Positions 23,604-30,961 of a stretch of DNA of 37,002 nucleotides are shown in pieces; position 1 is the first letter of the stretch, and each line of letters opens with the position of its first letter. The notes below the pieces were generated by a model, which searched no databases, had not been told where the DNA came from, and saw only the letters and a list, made by a program, of their open reading frames with translations. Source of the stretch: Thermoleophilia bacterium. Lineage in GTDB: Bacteria > Actinomycetota > Thermoleophilia > Gaiellales > Gaiellaceae. The translations under genes were made by a program, and so were the position numbers. Where the stretch lies: positions 1 through 37,002 of the forward strand of contig JAICJI010000020.1 of assembly GCA_025928515.1 (NCBI GenBank), read 5' to 3'.

Positions 23604-24272
23604 TCAGTGGATCGATTCGGCGAGCGTCAGCGCGTCACGAAGGGTGAGCTGCGCACCTTCGAGCCGCAGCGTCAGCGCGCCGTGCTGCCAGACGAGCACA
23701 TGGCCCGCGAGCCGGGGCGCCGCGTGAGGGAACACGACGACGTGCCTGTCGGCGAGCCACACGGCTGAGTCGTTGCCGACCTTCACGGTCCGTACCCCCG
23801 TGCTCGTCAGAATGATCTTCTTCAGCACGGGGATTCGACTGCTGATCTCGCTGAGCAGCACGGGGTGGTCCTCGTGGAGGAAGAGCAGCGAGACGATGCC
23901 GTCCTCCGCGTGGAGCGTCGGTGCAGGAGTCGACCGCGGCTCCAGCGGCGGCGGGCCGAGCAGGTCGTGGCCGGCGGCGAGCGAGATCGTGGGTCCGAGC
24001 CCCACGGAGAGCGGGCGCTCCTCGGCGGCGGGGAGATGGGCGACGAGCTCGACGTGGACGGCTCCGAGACCGAAGAAGCGCAGGACCGCACCGCGCGACT
24101 GCGGCACCGCGAAGACCGCCCCGAGCGCGACGGCGACGATCGCGGCCGCGAGCGCGAGCGGTCGTCCACGCCACGTGAGGCGTCGGCGCGGCGCGAGCTC
24201 AGGCTGCGCAGCCGGCGTCTGCGGCCACTCGATCTCGGCGGCGAGCGCTCTCAGCTCAGACTCGAGGCTCAT
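23604..24272 (-). CDS. Membrane-anchored anti-sigma-like protein
   Basis: This 222-residue protein has a short cytoplasmic head (1-36), one membrane span (about 37-58) and an extracytoplasmic domain of about 160 residues with beta-rich segments (IILTSTGVRTVKVGNDSAVWLADRHVVVF). Its start lies inside the end of the sigma gene (17-bp overlap), the usual arrangement for an ECF sigma and its anti-sigma. The head is much shorter than a normal zinc anti-sigma domain and has no HxxxCxxC motif, so binding to sigma would need a reduced interface. It may instead be a sensor or a surface partner of the sigma pathway. Confidence 0.75.
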   Translation of the reverse strand: MSLESELRALAAEIEWPQTPAAQPELAPRRRLTWRGRPLALAAAIVAVALGAVFAVPQSRGAVLRFFGLGAVHVELVAHLPAAEERPLSVGLGPTISLAAGHDLLGPPPLEPRSTPAPTLHAEDGIVSLLFLHEDHPVLLSEISSRIPVLKKIILTSTGVRTVKVGNDSAVWLADRHVVVFPHAAPRLAGHVLVWQHGALTLRLEGAQLTLRDALTLAESIH

Positions 24273-24810
24273 GAACCTCCCTCAGCCGCTCGAGTGCGCG
24301 GGCCGCGCGCGACTTGACCGTGCCGGGGCGGACGCCGAGCGCAGCGGCGGTTTCCTCCTCCGACAGCGACAGCAGGAAGCGGCACTCGAGCACGAGCCGC
24401 TGGGCGTCCGGTAGCTGCTCGACCGAGTCGAGCAGGCGGCGACGCTCGGCGGCCGCCACGGCGAGCTCCTCGGCCGAGGGGGCTGCCTCACCCGAGGAGC
24501 TCGCGCTCGCGCGCAGGGCGAGCCGCTCGCGCCGACCCGTGCCACGCCTGCGGTTACGGGCCTCGTTGGCGGCGATCGTGACGAGCCAGGGGCGCAGCGG
24601 CGCGCCTGGGCGGAAACGGCCGAGCGAGCGCCATGCCTTCACGAGCGCGTCCTGGGCCGCGTCCTCGGCATCGGCTCGATTTCGCACGATGAGATAGGCG
24701 ACTCGGAACATGAGCTCCCGCTGCGGTTCGACCAGCTGCTCGAACGCGCGCGCGTTGCCGCTCTGCGCCTGCAGCACGAGCTCCTGTTCGGAGCGTGGAC
24801 GGCCCTCCAC
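24256..24810 (-). CDS. ECF RNA polymerase sigma factor
   Basis: This 184-residue sigma factor has region 2 (ELMFRVAYLIVRNRADAEDAAQDALVKAWRSL, then PWLVTIAANEARNRRR) and region 4 (LPDAQRLVLECRFLLSLSEEETAAALGVRPGTVKSRAARALERL). The start is GTG 24810. Upstream, GGAACC-N17-GTAGTA ends six bases before this codon and no SD is visible, so the mRNA is probably leaderless. The same element precedes the surface-protein gene at 25438, so this sigma factor may control itself and that gene. The anti-sigma-like gene follows directly. Confidence 0.93.
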   Translation of the reverse strand: MEGRPRSEQELVLQAQSGNARAFEQLVEPQRELMFRVAYLIVRNRADAEDAAQDALVKAWRSLGRFRPGAPLRPWLVTIAANEARNRRRGTGRRERLALRASASSSGEAAPSAEELAVAAAERRRLLDSVEQLPDAQRLVLECRFLLSLSEEETAAALGVRPGTVKSRAARALERLREVHEPRV

Positions 24811-24816
24811 ACCCGG

Positions 24817-24845
24817 TACTACATCGCGTCTCCGCGTCAGGTTCC
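24817..24845 (-). promoter_or_regulatory. ECF-type promoter of the sigma gene
   Basis: On the minus strand, GGAACC (24845-24840), 17 bases, then GTAGTA (24822-24817). GGAAC is the classic ECF -35. The GTG start codon lies six bases further on, implying a leaderless transcript. The same layout is found at 25444-25472. Confidence 0.6.
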
Positions 24846-24853
24846 AGCATGCG

Positions 24854-25438
24854 CTACGCAGACACCGGCTTGGCCCGCGGGCGGGAGCGCAGGATCAGAA
24901 GGCCGAGCGACGCGCCCAGGACGAGCACGCCGCCCACGATTCCCGACCAGCGCCAGAGATTCGTGCCGCCGGCGGAAGGCGGTTGCGCGGGTAGCCCGAG
25001 CTTCTGCGGCAACGACCTCGCCGCGACGAACCAGCCACCGTGCGTCTTTGCTCCGCTCCAGAAGGCCTGGCCCGGCTTCATGTACGTGAGGGGGGCGGGG
25101 CTCGCGTACGGGTAGAAGTCCTGGCGGAGGACAAAGTGTCCGCCGTTCGGGCCCGGTACGACGTACGCGATGCCGTAGCGAGGGCCGAGGCTGCCCTGGG
25201 GTCGCGCGCCGTGCGTCGGATCGGGCACTTCCGCAAAGGCCTGCGCAAAGAAGCCGCCGTCCATGGTCAAGGCTCCGAGCGGGCTGCCTGGGCCGCCCTC
25301 GGAGTAGCCGTTCAGGTGTGTGGCTCCGCTGATGCCGGGGCCGCTCATCGTCGCCGAGGCGGGCCCTTTTGCCGCCCCGAGCGCCGGAAACGCCAGCGAC
25401 GCCGAGAGCGCGATCGTGAGTACGAATGAGGTACGCAT
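24854..25438 (-). CDS. Membrane-anchored extracellular protein of unknown function
   Basis: This 194-residue protein has a signal peptide (1-25, ending ALGAAKG), an extracellular region rich in Gly, Pro and aromatic residues (GGFFAQAFAEVPDP, RYGIAYVVPGPNGGHFVLRQDFYPY), and a C-terminal span (about 165-185) followed by a short basic tail. The architecture is a type I surface protein. I do not recognise its family. A longer frame adds 30 unlikely residues; ATG 25438 is backed by the signal peptide and a promoter ending five bases upstream. It is 43 bp ahead of the sigma gene and shares its promoter type, so it is a likely member of that regulon. Confidence 0.8.
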   Translation of the reverse strand: MRTSFVLTIALSASLAFPALGAAKGPASATMSGPGISGATHLNGYSEGGPGSPLGALTMDGGFFAQAFAEVPDPTHGARPQGSLGPRYGIAYVVPGPNGGHFVLRQDFYPYASPAPLTYMKPGQAFWSGAKTHGGWFVAARSLPQKLGLPAQPPSAGGTNLWRWSGIVGGVLVLGASLGLLILRSRPRAKPVSA

Positions 25439-25443
25439 ACCCG

Positions 25444-25472
25444 GACTACACCGGTGCCGACGGAGTGGTTCC
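25444..25472 (-). promoter_or_regulatory. ECF-type promoter of the surface-protein gene
   Basis: On the minus strand, GGAACC (25472-25467), 17 bases, then GTAGTC (25449-25444). The ATG at 25438 begins five bases later. The stretch from -10 to start reads GTAGTCCGGGTATG, against GTAGTACCGGGTGTG at the sigma gene, so promoter and start regions are conserved as a unit. Confidence 0.6.
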
Positions 25473-25520
25473 TGCCGATCGGGTGTGGGACATGCCTCGC
25501 CGGCGGGTCGTCCGGTGTAG

Positions 25521-25574
25521 CTGTACATACAGGCCAGAACTTGACTCTTATATGCACGTTCGTTTATTGATACT
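25521..25574 (+). promoter_or_regulatory. Predicted promoter/operator of the second catabolic operon
   Basis: TTGACT (25541-25546) is a good -35. TATTGA (25565-25570, N18) or GATACT (25569-25574) could serve as the -10. GATACT ends five bases before GTG 25580, and no SD is visible, so the mRNA may be leaderless. CTGTACATACAG (25521-25532), a 5-2-5 inverted repeat, lies just upstream and may bind the XRE-cupin regulator of this operon. The surrounding 60 bp are AT-rich for this genome. Confidence 0.35.
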
Positions 25575-25579
25575 GAACA

Positions 25580-26479
25580 GTGAGTAGCGGGCGCGACCCC
25601 CGTTCTGCCCTCGGCCTGATCGGGCTCGGAAACATGGGCACGGCGATCGCTGAGCGCCTACTCGCCGCTGGGTACGAGCTTTCCGTGCACAACCGAAGCC
25701 CTGAGAAGGCCGAGCCCCTACGGGCCGGTGGCGCGACGGTCTGCGAGACCGCGCGGGAGCTCGCCGGAGCTGTAGACATCGTTCTCACCTCCCTTGCTGA
25801 TGACGATGCGTTGGAGGGAGTGGCTGCCGAGGTTGCCTCCGCAGCTAAGCCAGGCACTCTGCTCGTGGATTTCAGCACCGTCTCGCCTGCCGCCTCTGCA
25901 CGGGTTGCGGCGGTTGCCGAGGGGGCGTCCCTTCTTTACTTGCGGGCGCCGGTCAGCGGCAACCCGTCCGTCGTGCGGGCCGGCAACTTGACCTTCATCA
26001 CCTCGGGTCCACCGGAGGCCCTTGAGCGGGCCGAGTCGACGCTGCTGGCGATCGGGCGGACGATCCACGACGTTGGCGAGGGTGAGCAGGCGCGCGTGGT
26101 GAAGCTCGCGATCAACCTTGTCATTGGCGGCCTGGCGGAGTTGATGGCCGAGGCACTTGTGCTCTCCGAGACCTCCGGGGTCTCGCGCGCCGCCCTGCTC
26201 GAGACCATGGGTGAGTCGGCGGCCGGGGCGCCGTTCGTCCAGTACAAGACAGAGCCACTCTTGCGCGACGACTATGCGGCGACTTTCACGACGAGGCTGA
26301 TGGAGAAGGACATCGACCTCGTCCTTGCCGAAGCTGCGAGCGCCGGCGTGCTCCTGCCGCTCGGCTCAGAGCTCAAGAAGCGCCTCAGGGCGGCTGTCGA
26401 CGCCGGGTATGGCGACGACGACTTCATGGCGCTTTTCCCCTATCTCCGTGACCAATCGACTGAGGCGGTGCTTCCTTGA
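25580..26479 (+). CDS. NAD(P)-dependent beta-hydroxyacid dehydrogenase (3-hydroxyisobutyrate dehydrogenase type)
   Basis: This 299-residue enzyme has Rossmann motif GLGNMG (15-20), the substrate-binding APVSGNPSVVRAGNLTFITSG (about 123-143), and the catalytic lysine K175 in GEGEQARVVKLAINL, as in 3-hydroxyisobutyrate, tartronate-semialdehyde and related dehydrogenases. It oxidises a beta-hydroxyacid or reduces its semialdehyde. GTG 25580 is the only sensible start. It opens the second catabolic operon and overlaps the M24 gene by four bases (TTGA). The substrate is likely supplied by the neighbouring ABC importer. Confidence 0.92.
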   Translation: MSSGRDPRSALGLIGLGNMGTAIAERLLAAGYELSVHNRSPEKAEPLRAGGATVCETARELAGAVDIVLTSLADDDALEGVAAEVASAAKPGTLLVDFSTVSPAASARVAAVAEGASLLYLRAPVSGNPSVVRAGNLTFITSGPPEALERAESTLLAIGRTIHDVGEGEQARVVKLAINLVIGGLAELMAEALVLSETSGVSRAALLETMGESAAGAPFVQYKTEPLLRDDYAATFTTRLMEKDIDLVLAEAASAGVLLPLGSELKKRLRAAVDAGYGDDDFMALFPYLRDQSTEAVLP

Positions 26480-27828
26480 CGCGGCTAGGAAGGACAAACG
26501 GCTCGCCCGACACGACGCGGGCGGTGGATTGGGAGCAACGGATCGACTTTGCGCGGTTGCGGCAGGACCGTCTGGCCAGAGCGAAGGCCGCGCTCGAAGC
26601 GTCGGATCTGGGGGCTCTGCTCCTGTTCGACCCGAACAACATCCGGTACGTCACGAGCACCCACATCGGTGAGTGGGCCCGCGACAAGAACGCGCGCTTC
26701 GCCTTGCTGCCACGCGGCGCAGATCCGATCCTCTGGGACTTCGGCTCCGCCACCCGGCACCATCAGCTCTTCGCGCCTTGGCTGCCGCCCGAGAACTTCC
26801 GCGCTGCGGTCACGCCGATGCGCGGGGCGATGCCCGTCGAGACCGGGATCCCGGACCGGCTGGGCGAGCGGATCGCGCACGAGCTCCGTGAGCACGGGCT
26901 GGCCGGCGAGCCACTCGGCGTGGACATGGCCGATCTGCTCACGATCGAGGCGCTTCGGCGCGCCGGGGTTGAGGTCACGGACGGTTCCCAGGTCGTGCTC
27001 GAGGCCCGCAAGATCAAGACGCCGGAGGAGATCGCGCTCCTCGACCAGTCGGCGGGGCTCGTCGATGCCGTCTACGAGGAGATCTACCGGATGCTCCGGC
27101 CCGGCATCTACGAGCATCAGATCGTCGCGCGCGCGCACCAGCTCCTCTTCGAGATGGGGTCCGAACAGGTGGAGGCGATCAACGCCGTCTCGGGTGATCG
27201 GTGCAACCCTCATCCGCATGTCTTCTCCGACCGTCTGCTGCGACCGGGCGACCAGGCCTTCTTCGACATCATCCACTCGTTCATGGGCTACCGGACGTGC
27301 TACTACCGCACGTTCAACGTCGGCGGGGTCAGCCACGCCCAGCTCGATGCGTACAAGCGGTGCCGCGAGTGGCTCGACGCAGCGATCGACCTCGTCGGGC
27401 CCGGCATGACGACGGATCGCATCGCCGAGGCTTGGCCGACTGCAAAGGAGCTCGGATTCCCCGACGAGGAGACGTGCTTCGGGCTGCAGTTCGGGCATGG
27501 CATCGGCGTCGGCCTGTACGAACCACCGATGATCTCGCGCGTGCACTCGCTCGACCATCCCGTCGAGATCGAGGAAGGAATGGTCTTCGCACTCGAGACC
27601 TATTGCGCTGCAACCGACGGCCGGTCCGCGGCTCGGATCGAGGAAGAAGTCGTCGTCACGGCGACCGGCTGCGAGGTGATCACGCGCTTCCCGGCCGAGG
27701 AGCTGCTGGTTGCCGGCAAGATCTACGTCCGCGGCGCCGACCTGCTCGACGACGGTGAGGCCGGTCGCGACGGCGCGGCTCACGCAGTAGCCGCTTCAGC
27801 CGTCGTCGCTACCGGCGCCGAGGCGTGA
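26476..27828 (+). CDS. M24-family pita-bread protein with altered metal site
   Basis: This 450-residue protein has a creatinase-type N-terminal domain (about 20-185) and a C-terminal pita-bread domain. Of the five metal ligands of M24 peptidases, the first Asp (FFDIIHS), the histidine (FGHGIGVGLYEPP), the first Glu (GMVFALETY) and the second Glu (ARIEEEVVV) are kept. The second Asp is Cys: GYRTCYYRTF in place of GYxxDxxRT. So it may not be a peptidase. M24 relatives include creatinase and the DMSP lyase DddP. TTG 26476 overlaps the upstream stop; GTG 26524 is the alternative start. The protein is in a catabolic operon, which favours a lyase or hydrolase on a small molecule. Confidence 0.85.
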   Translation: MTRLGRTNGSPDTTRAVDWEQRIDFARLRQDRLARAKAALEASDLGALLLFDPNNIRYVTSTHIGEWARDKNARFALLPRGADPILWDFGSATRHHQLFAPWLPPENFRAAVTPMRGAMPVETGIPDRLGERIAHELREHGLAGEPLGVDMADLLTIEALRRAGVEVTDGSQVVLEARKIKTPEEIALLDQSAGLVDAVYEEIYRMLRPGIYEHQIVARAHQLLFEMGSEQVEAINAVSGDRCNPHPHVFSDRLLRPGDQAFFDIIHSFMGYRTCYYRTFNVGGVSHAQLDAYKRCREWLDAAIDLVGPGMTTDRIAEAWPTAKELGFPDEETCFGLQFGHGIGVGLYEPPMISRVHSLDHPVEIEEGMVFALETYCAATDGRSAARIEEEVVVTATGCEVITRFPAEELLVAGKIYVRGADLLDDGEAGRDGAAHAVAASAVVATGAEA

Positions 27829-28766
27829 GCGACGAGTCCGGCACCCGCCGGCTCGCCGACGGCATGCCCTCATACCGTCTCCTGCGGCGTGAGGAGGTCG
27901 AGCTGCGCGAGGCCCTTCCCGGTCACGCGGACGGCCTCAGCACCTGCCGCCTGGTCGACGGTTCCTCGGGCTCTACGCACATGGCGATGACTCTGGTCTC
28001 GTTGATTTCGGGGCACGTCGACACGCACGTTCACTCGTTCGAGACGGGCTTCTACGTCCTCGACGGCCTGCCCGTGCTGTATCTCGACGGGCGCGCGATC
28101 CAGTTAGAGCCTGGGGCCTGTGGCGTCATCCCGGTGGGGGCCTCGCACGCCTTCCGGACGGAAGACGGCGCTTCCTGGCTCGAGATGGCAGCGCCGCGCC
28201 CCCGGCCCGACCGGAGCGACACCTTCTTCCTCGGCCCGACGCCGGACACTCCGCCCGAGCCGCTGAACGTCCGCGACCCGCGTAACCGGAACCTCTTCCT
28301 GCTGAGCGACGGCGAGATGGATCTGGACGTCCTCAAGCGCGGTGCGGCGGTGGGCGCGCCAACGGTGTCTGCAAGCATGGCCACGGCCGTCCTGGCCTAC
28401 AGCGGCATCGCCGTCAAGATGCTCGTCGATCAGCGACTCGACGCCCAGTTGCACACGATCTTCATGGTCGACTACCAGCCCGGCGCCTGCGCGCATCCGC
28501 ACGACCATCCCTTCGAGGAGTCGTACTACATGCTCGAAGGCGAGGTCGACGTGGTCGCCGACGGCGATCGCTTCACGCTCCGGCCGCGCGACTTCTTCTG
28601 GACGGCTGTCGGCTGTGTCCACGCCTTCTACGAGGTGCAGGGGAACCCGGTGCGTTGGCTCGAAACCTCGGCGCCGGGGCCGCCGCCTCGCCACTCCTAT
28701 CGCTTCGAGCGCGATTGGGACTACCTCGCCGAGCAGATCGGCTCGGCGGAGATCGGAGCGCCGTGA
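27825..28766 (+). CDS. Two-domain (bicupin) metal-binding enzyme
   Basis: This 313-residue protein has two cupin barrels. The first has GHVDTHVHSFETGFYVLDG and GASHAF; the second has GACAHPHDHPFEESYYMLEGE and VGCVHAF. Both keep three histidines and a glutamate, so both can bind metal. Related bicupins include ureidoglycine aminohydrolase, quercetinase and gentisate-type dioxygenases. The chain length fits the first. GTG 27825 overlaps the M24 stop (GTGA), and the E1-alpha gene starts in its own stop, so these enzymes are made in fixed ratio. The reaction is unresolved. Confidence 0.87.
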   Translation: MSDESGTRRLADGMPSYRLLRREEVELREALPGHADGLSTCRLVDGSSGSTHMAMTLVSLISGHVDTHVHSFETGFYVLDGLPVLYLDGRAIQLEPGACGVIPVGASHAFRTEDGASWLEMAAPRPRPDRSDTFFLGPTPDTPPEPLNVRDPRNRNLFLLSDGEMDLDVLKRGAAVGAPTVSASMATAVLAYSGIAVKMLVDQRLDAQLHTIFMVDYQPGACAHPHDHPFEESYYMLEGEVDVVADGDRFTLRPRDFFWTAVGCVHAFYEVQGNPVRWLETSAPGPPPRHSYRFERDWDYLAEQIGSAEIGAP

Positions 28767-29731
28767 GCGAGACCTCCACGCGCGTGCTCGACGACCTCGA
28801 GCTGTACGGGGTCATCTACCGCCAGATGCTCCTGATCCGGGGGTTCGAAGACCTCGTGCAGTCGCTCTTCCTGAAAGGAGAGGTCTACGGGACGACGCAC
28901 CTCTACTCCGGGCAGGAGGCTGTGGCGACCGGCGTAGCGAGCCTGCTCGAGGGCCGTGATCGGGTCGCGGCTACCTACCGCGGGCATGGACACGCTCTCG
29001 CACTCGGAGTCGACCCGCAGGCGCTGCTCGACGAGATGCTCGGGCGAGCGACGGGTGTCAATGGCGGCCGCGCCGGCTCGATGAACGTGACCTCGCCGGC
29101 CGATCGGTTGATCGGCTCCTTCGGCATCGTCGGCGGCAGCATCGCGGCTGCGACGGGTGCGGCGCTTGCGCTGAAGCGAACGACAGGCGGCATTGGAGTC
29201 GCCTACTTCGGGGACGGCGCGATGAATCAGGGCTACGTCTTCGAATGCCTCAACTTCGCGCAGGTCTTGAAGCTGCCGCTGCTGCTCGTCTGCGAGAACA
29301 ACCGTTACGGCGAGTACACGCCGTTCGAGGCTGTCACCGCGGGCGAGATTCGGGGCCGTCCGGAGTCGATGGGTGTGCCCGCGGAGACGGTCGACGGGAT
29401 GAGCGTCTGGACGGTACGCGCTGCCGCGGCCCGCGCGATTGCTCATGTGCGCGCAGGGAACGGGCCTGCCTTCGTCGAGGCTCTCACCTACCGCTATGTC
29501 GGACATTCGCGTAGCGACCCGGGCGCGTACCGCCCGGAAGGCGAGCTCGCGGAGTGGCGGGCGCGCGACCCGATCGTCCTCCTCCGCACCCAGCTGGAAG
29601 ACGAGGGCTTCGCCGGCTCCGCGCTCGCTGCGGTCGAACAGGAGGTCTCGGACCAGCTCGAGCAGATGCGGGAACGTGGCCTCGCTGCTCCGTTTCCCTC
29701 CGGCCTGACAGCGACCGAGTTCAAGGATTGA
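28763..29731 (+). CDS. 2-oxoacid/acetoin dehydrogenase E1 component, alpha subunit
   Basis: This 322-residue TPP-dependent subunit has FLKGEVYGTTHLYSGQEAVATG, GRAGSMNVTSPADRLIGSFGIVGGSIAAATGAA, and the TPP motif AYFGDGAMNQGYVFECLNFAQVLKLPLLLVCENN, plus the phosphorylation-loop-like RYVGHSRSDPGAYR. It decarboxylates a 2-oxo acid, or cleaves acetoin, with the beta subunit at 30961-31926. The order E1-alpha, E2, E1-beta is unusual, since E1-alpha and E1-beta normally adjoin. GTG 28763 overlaps the bicupin stop. Acetoin-type dehydrogenases and pyruvate or branched-chain forms cannot be separated from sequence alone. Confidence 0.93.
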   Translation: MSETSTRVLDDLELYGVIYRQMLLIRGFEDLVQSLFLKGEVYGTTHLYSGQEAVATGVASLLEGRDRVAATYRGHGHALALGVDPQALLDEMLGRATGVNGGRAGSMNVTSPADRLIGSFGIVGGSIAAATGAALALKRTTGGIGVAYFGDGAMNQGYVFECLNFAQVLKLPLLLVCENNRYGEYTPFEAVTAGEIRGRPESMGVPAETVDGMSVWTVRAAAARAIAHVRAGNGPAFVEALTYRYVGHSRSDPGAYRPEGELAEWRARDPIVLLRTQLEDEGFAGSALAAVEQEVSDQLEQMRERGLAAPFPSGLTATEFKD

Positions 29732-29737
29732 GCTGCG

Positions 29738-30961
29738 ATGGCGGCCGAGCTGACGATGCCGAAGCTCTCTGACTCGATGGCCGACGCGGTCATCCTGAAA
29801 TGGCTGAAGTCGCCCGGACAGCCGTTCGAGCGCGGGGAAGCCCTGCTCGAGGTCGAGACGGACAAGGCGACGGTCGTCTACGACGCCGAGTTCGACGGGA
29901 CGCTCGAGGCCATTCTTGTTCTCGAGGGGGACTCGGCAAGCGTCGGTCAGCCGATCGCCACTCTGGCGGGCGGCGCCGCGCTTGCGGGCGAGGCCGAACA
30001 GCCGCCGACGACGAGACCCGCGCCCTCACCGGCCGACGTCTCCCGGACCGGCCGCGCCGTCCTCCCGATCGAAACTCCGGTCACCAACGGCAGGGCAGCC
30101 GGCGTGCGGCCGAACGCAACCCCGGTCGCACGGCGGACGGCGCTCGAGCTCGGCCTCTCGCTGCACGGCGTCGCGGGCACCGGCCCGGGCGGCCGGATCA
30201 CAGCCGATGACGTCAAGCGGGCGGCAACCTCGGCCGCGACGGAGGTTGCCGGGCCGCAGTCGGCGAGCGGTCGTGGCGAGGTGACCGTGGTGGAGCTGAC
30301 GCCGACTCAGGCGACGATCGCGCGACGTATGGCTCACTCAGCCGCGACGATCCCGGTCTTCACCGTGGCAGCGGATGCCGACGTCTCGCAGATCGTCGCG
30401 CAGCGGCAGGTCGCACGCCAACGAGCAGAAGGCCACGCGCCCTCGCTCAACGACTTTGTCGTCAAGGCCGCCGCGCTGGCGCTCCACGAGTTTCCGCGTT
30501 TCAACGCGTCCTGGGTCGATGAGCACCTCGAGCTCTATTCGCGGGTCAACGTCGGCGTTGCCGTCGCGATCGACGACGCGCTCCTCGTGCCGGTGATCGC
30601 CGATGCCGACACGCGCGGGCTGAACGAGATCGCTGCCGAGACGCGCCGGCTCGTCGAGGCGGCCAGACAGAGGACGTTGCGACCGGAGGAACTGCAGAAC
30701 GCCACCTTCACCGTCTCCAACCTCGGCATGTTCGGTGTGCGTTCCTTCACTGCGATCGTCGACGCGCCACAGGTCGCGATCCTCGCCGTCGGTGCCATGC
30801 GCCGCGAGCCGCGCGAGGATGTCGCCGCCGGATTCGCATTCCGTGACGTGATGACTCTCACCTTGAGTTGTGACCATCGCGTCGTCTACGGCGCCGACGG
30901 CGCCCGCTTCCTTTCCCGACTCCGCGAGTTGCTCGAGCAGCCGCTCGCACTGGTTCTCTGA
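29738..30961 (+). CDS. Dihydrolipoamide acyltransferase (E2) of a 2-oxoacid/acetoin dehydrogenase complex
   Basis: This 407-residue protein has one lipoyl domain (1-78; K43 in VETDKATV), a linker, a peripheral-subunit-binding domain (about 122-160; RPNATPVARRTALELG...GPGGRITADDVKRA), and the acyltransferase core (about 180-407). The catalytic motif DHRVVDG reads DHRVVYG here: H380 is kept but the usual Asp is Y384. That could lower acyl transfer or mark a subgroup. It moves the acyl group from E1 to CoA. It starts six bases after the E1-alpha stop and ends one base into E1-beta. No E3 (lipoamide dehydrogenase) gene is seen. Confidence 0.92.
   Translation: MAAELTMPKLSDSMADAVILKWLKSPGQPFERGEALLEVETDKATVVYDAEFDGTLEAILVLEGDSASVGQPIATLAGGAALAGEAEQPPTTRPAPSPADVSRTGRAVLPIETPVTNGRAAGVRPNATPVARRTALELGLSLHGVAGTGPGGRITADDVKRAATSAATEVAGPQSASGRGEVTVVELTPTQATIARRMAHSAATIPVFTVAADADVSQIVAQRQVARQRAEGHAPSLNDFVVKAAALALHEFPRFNASWVDEHLELYSRVNVGVAVAIDDALLVPVIADADTRGLNEIAAETRRLVEAARQRTLRPEELQNATFTVSNLGMFGVRSFTAIVDAPQVAILAVGAMRREPREDVAAGFAFRDVMTLTLSCDHRVVYGADGARFLSRLRELLEQPLALVL

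Noticed and set aside
24439-25535. Alternative upstream start of the surface protein
   Set aside because: The extra 30 residues precede an obvious signal peptide and would include the ECF promoter.
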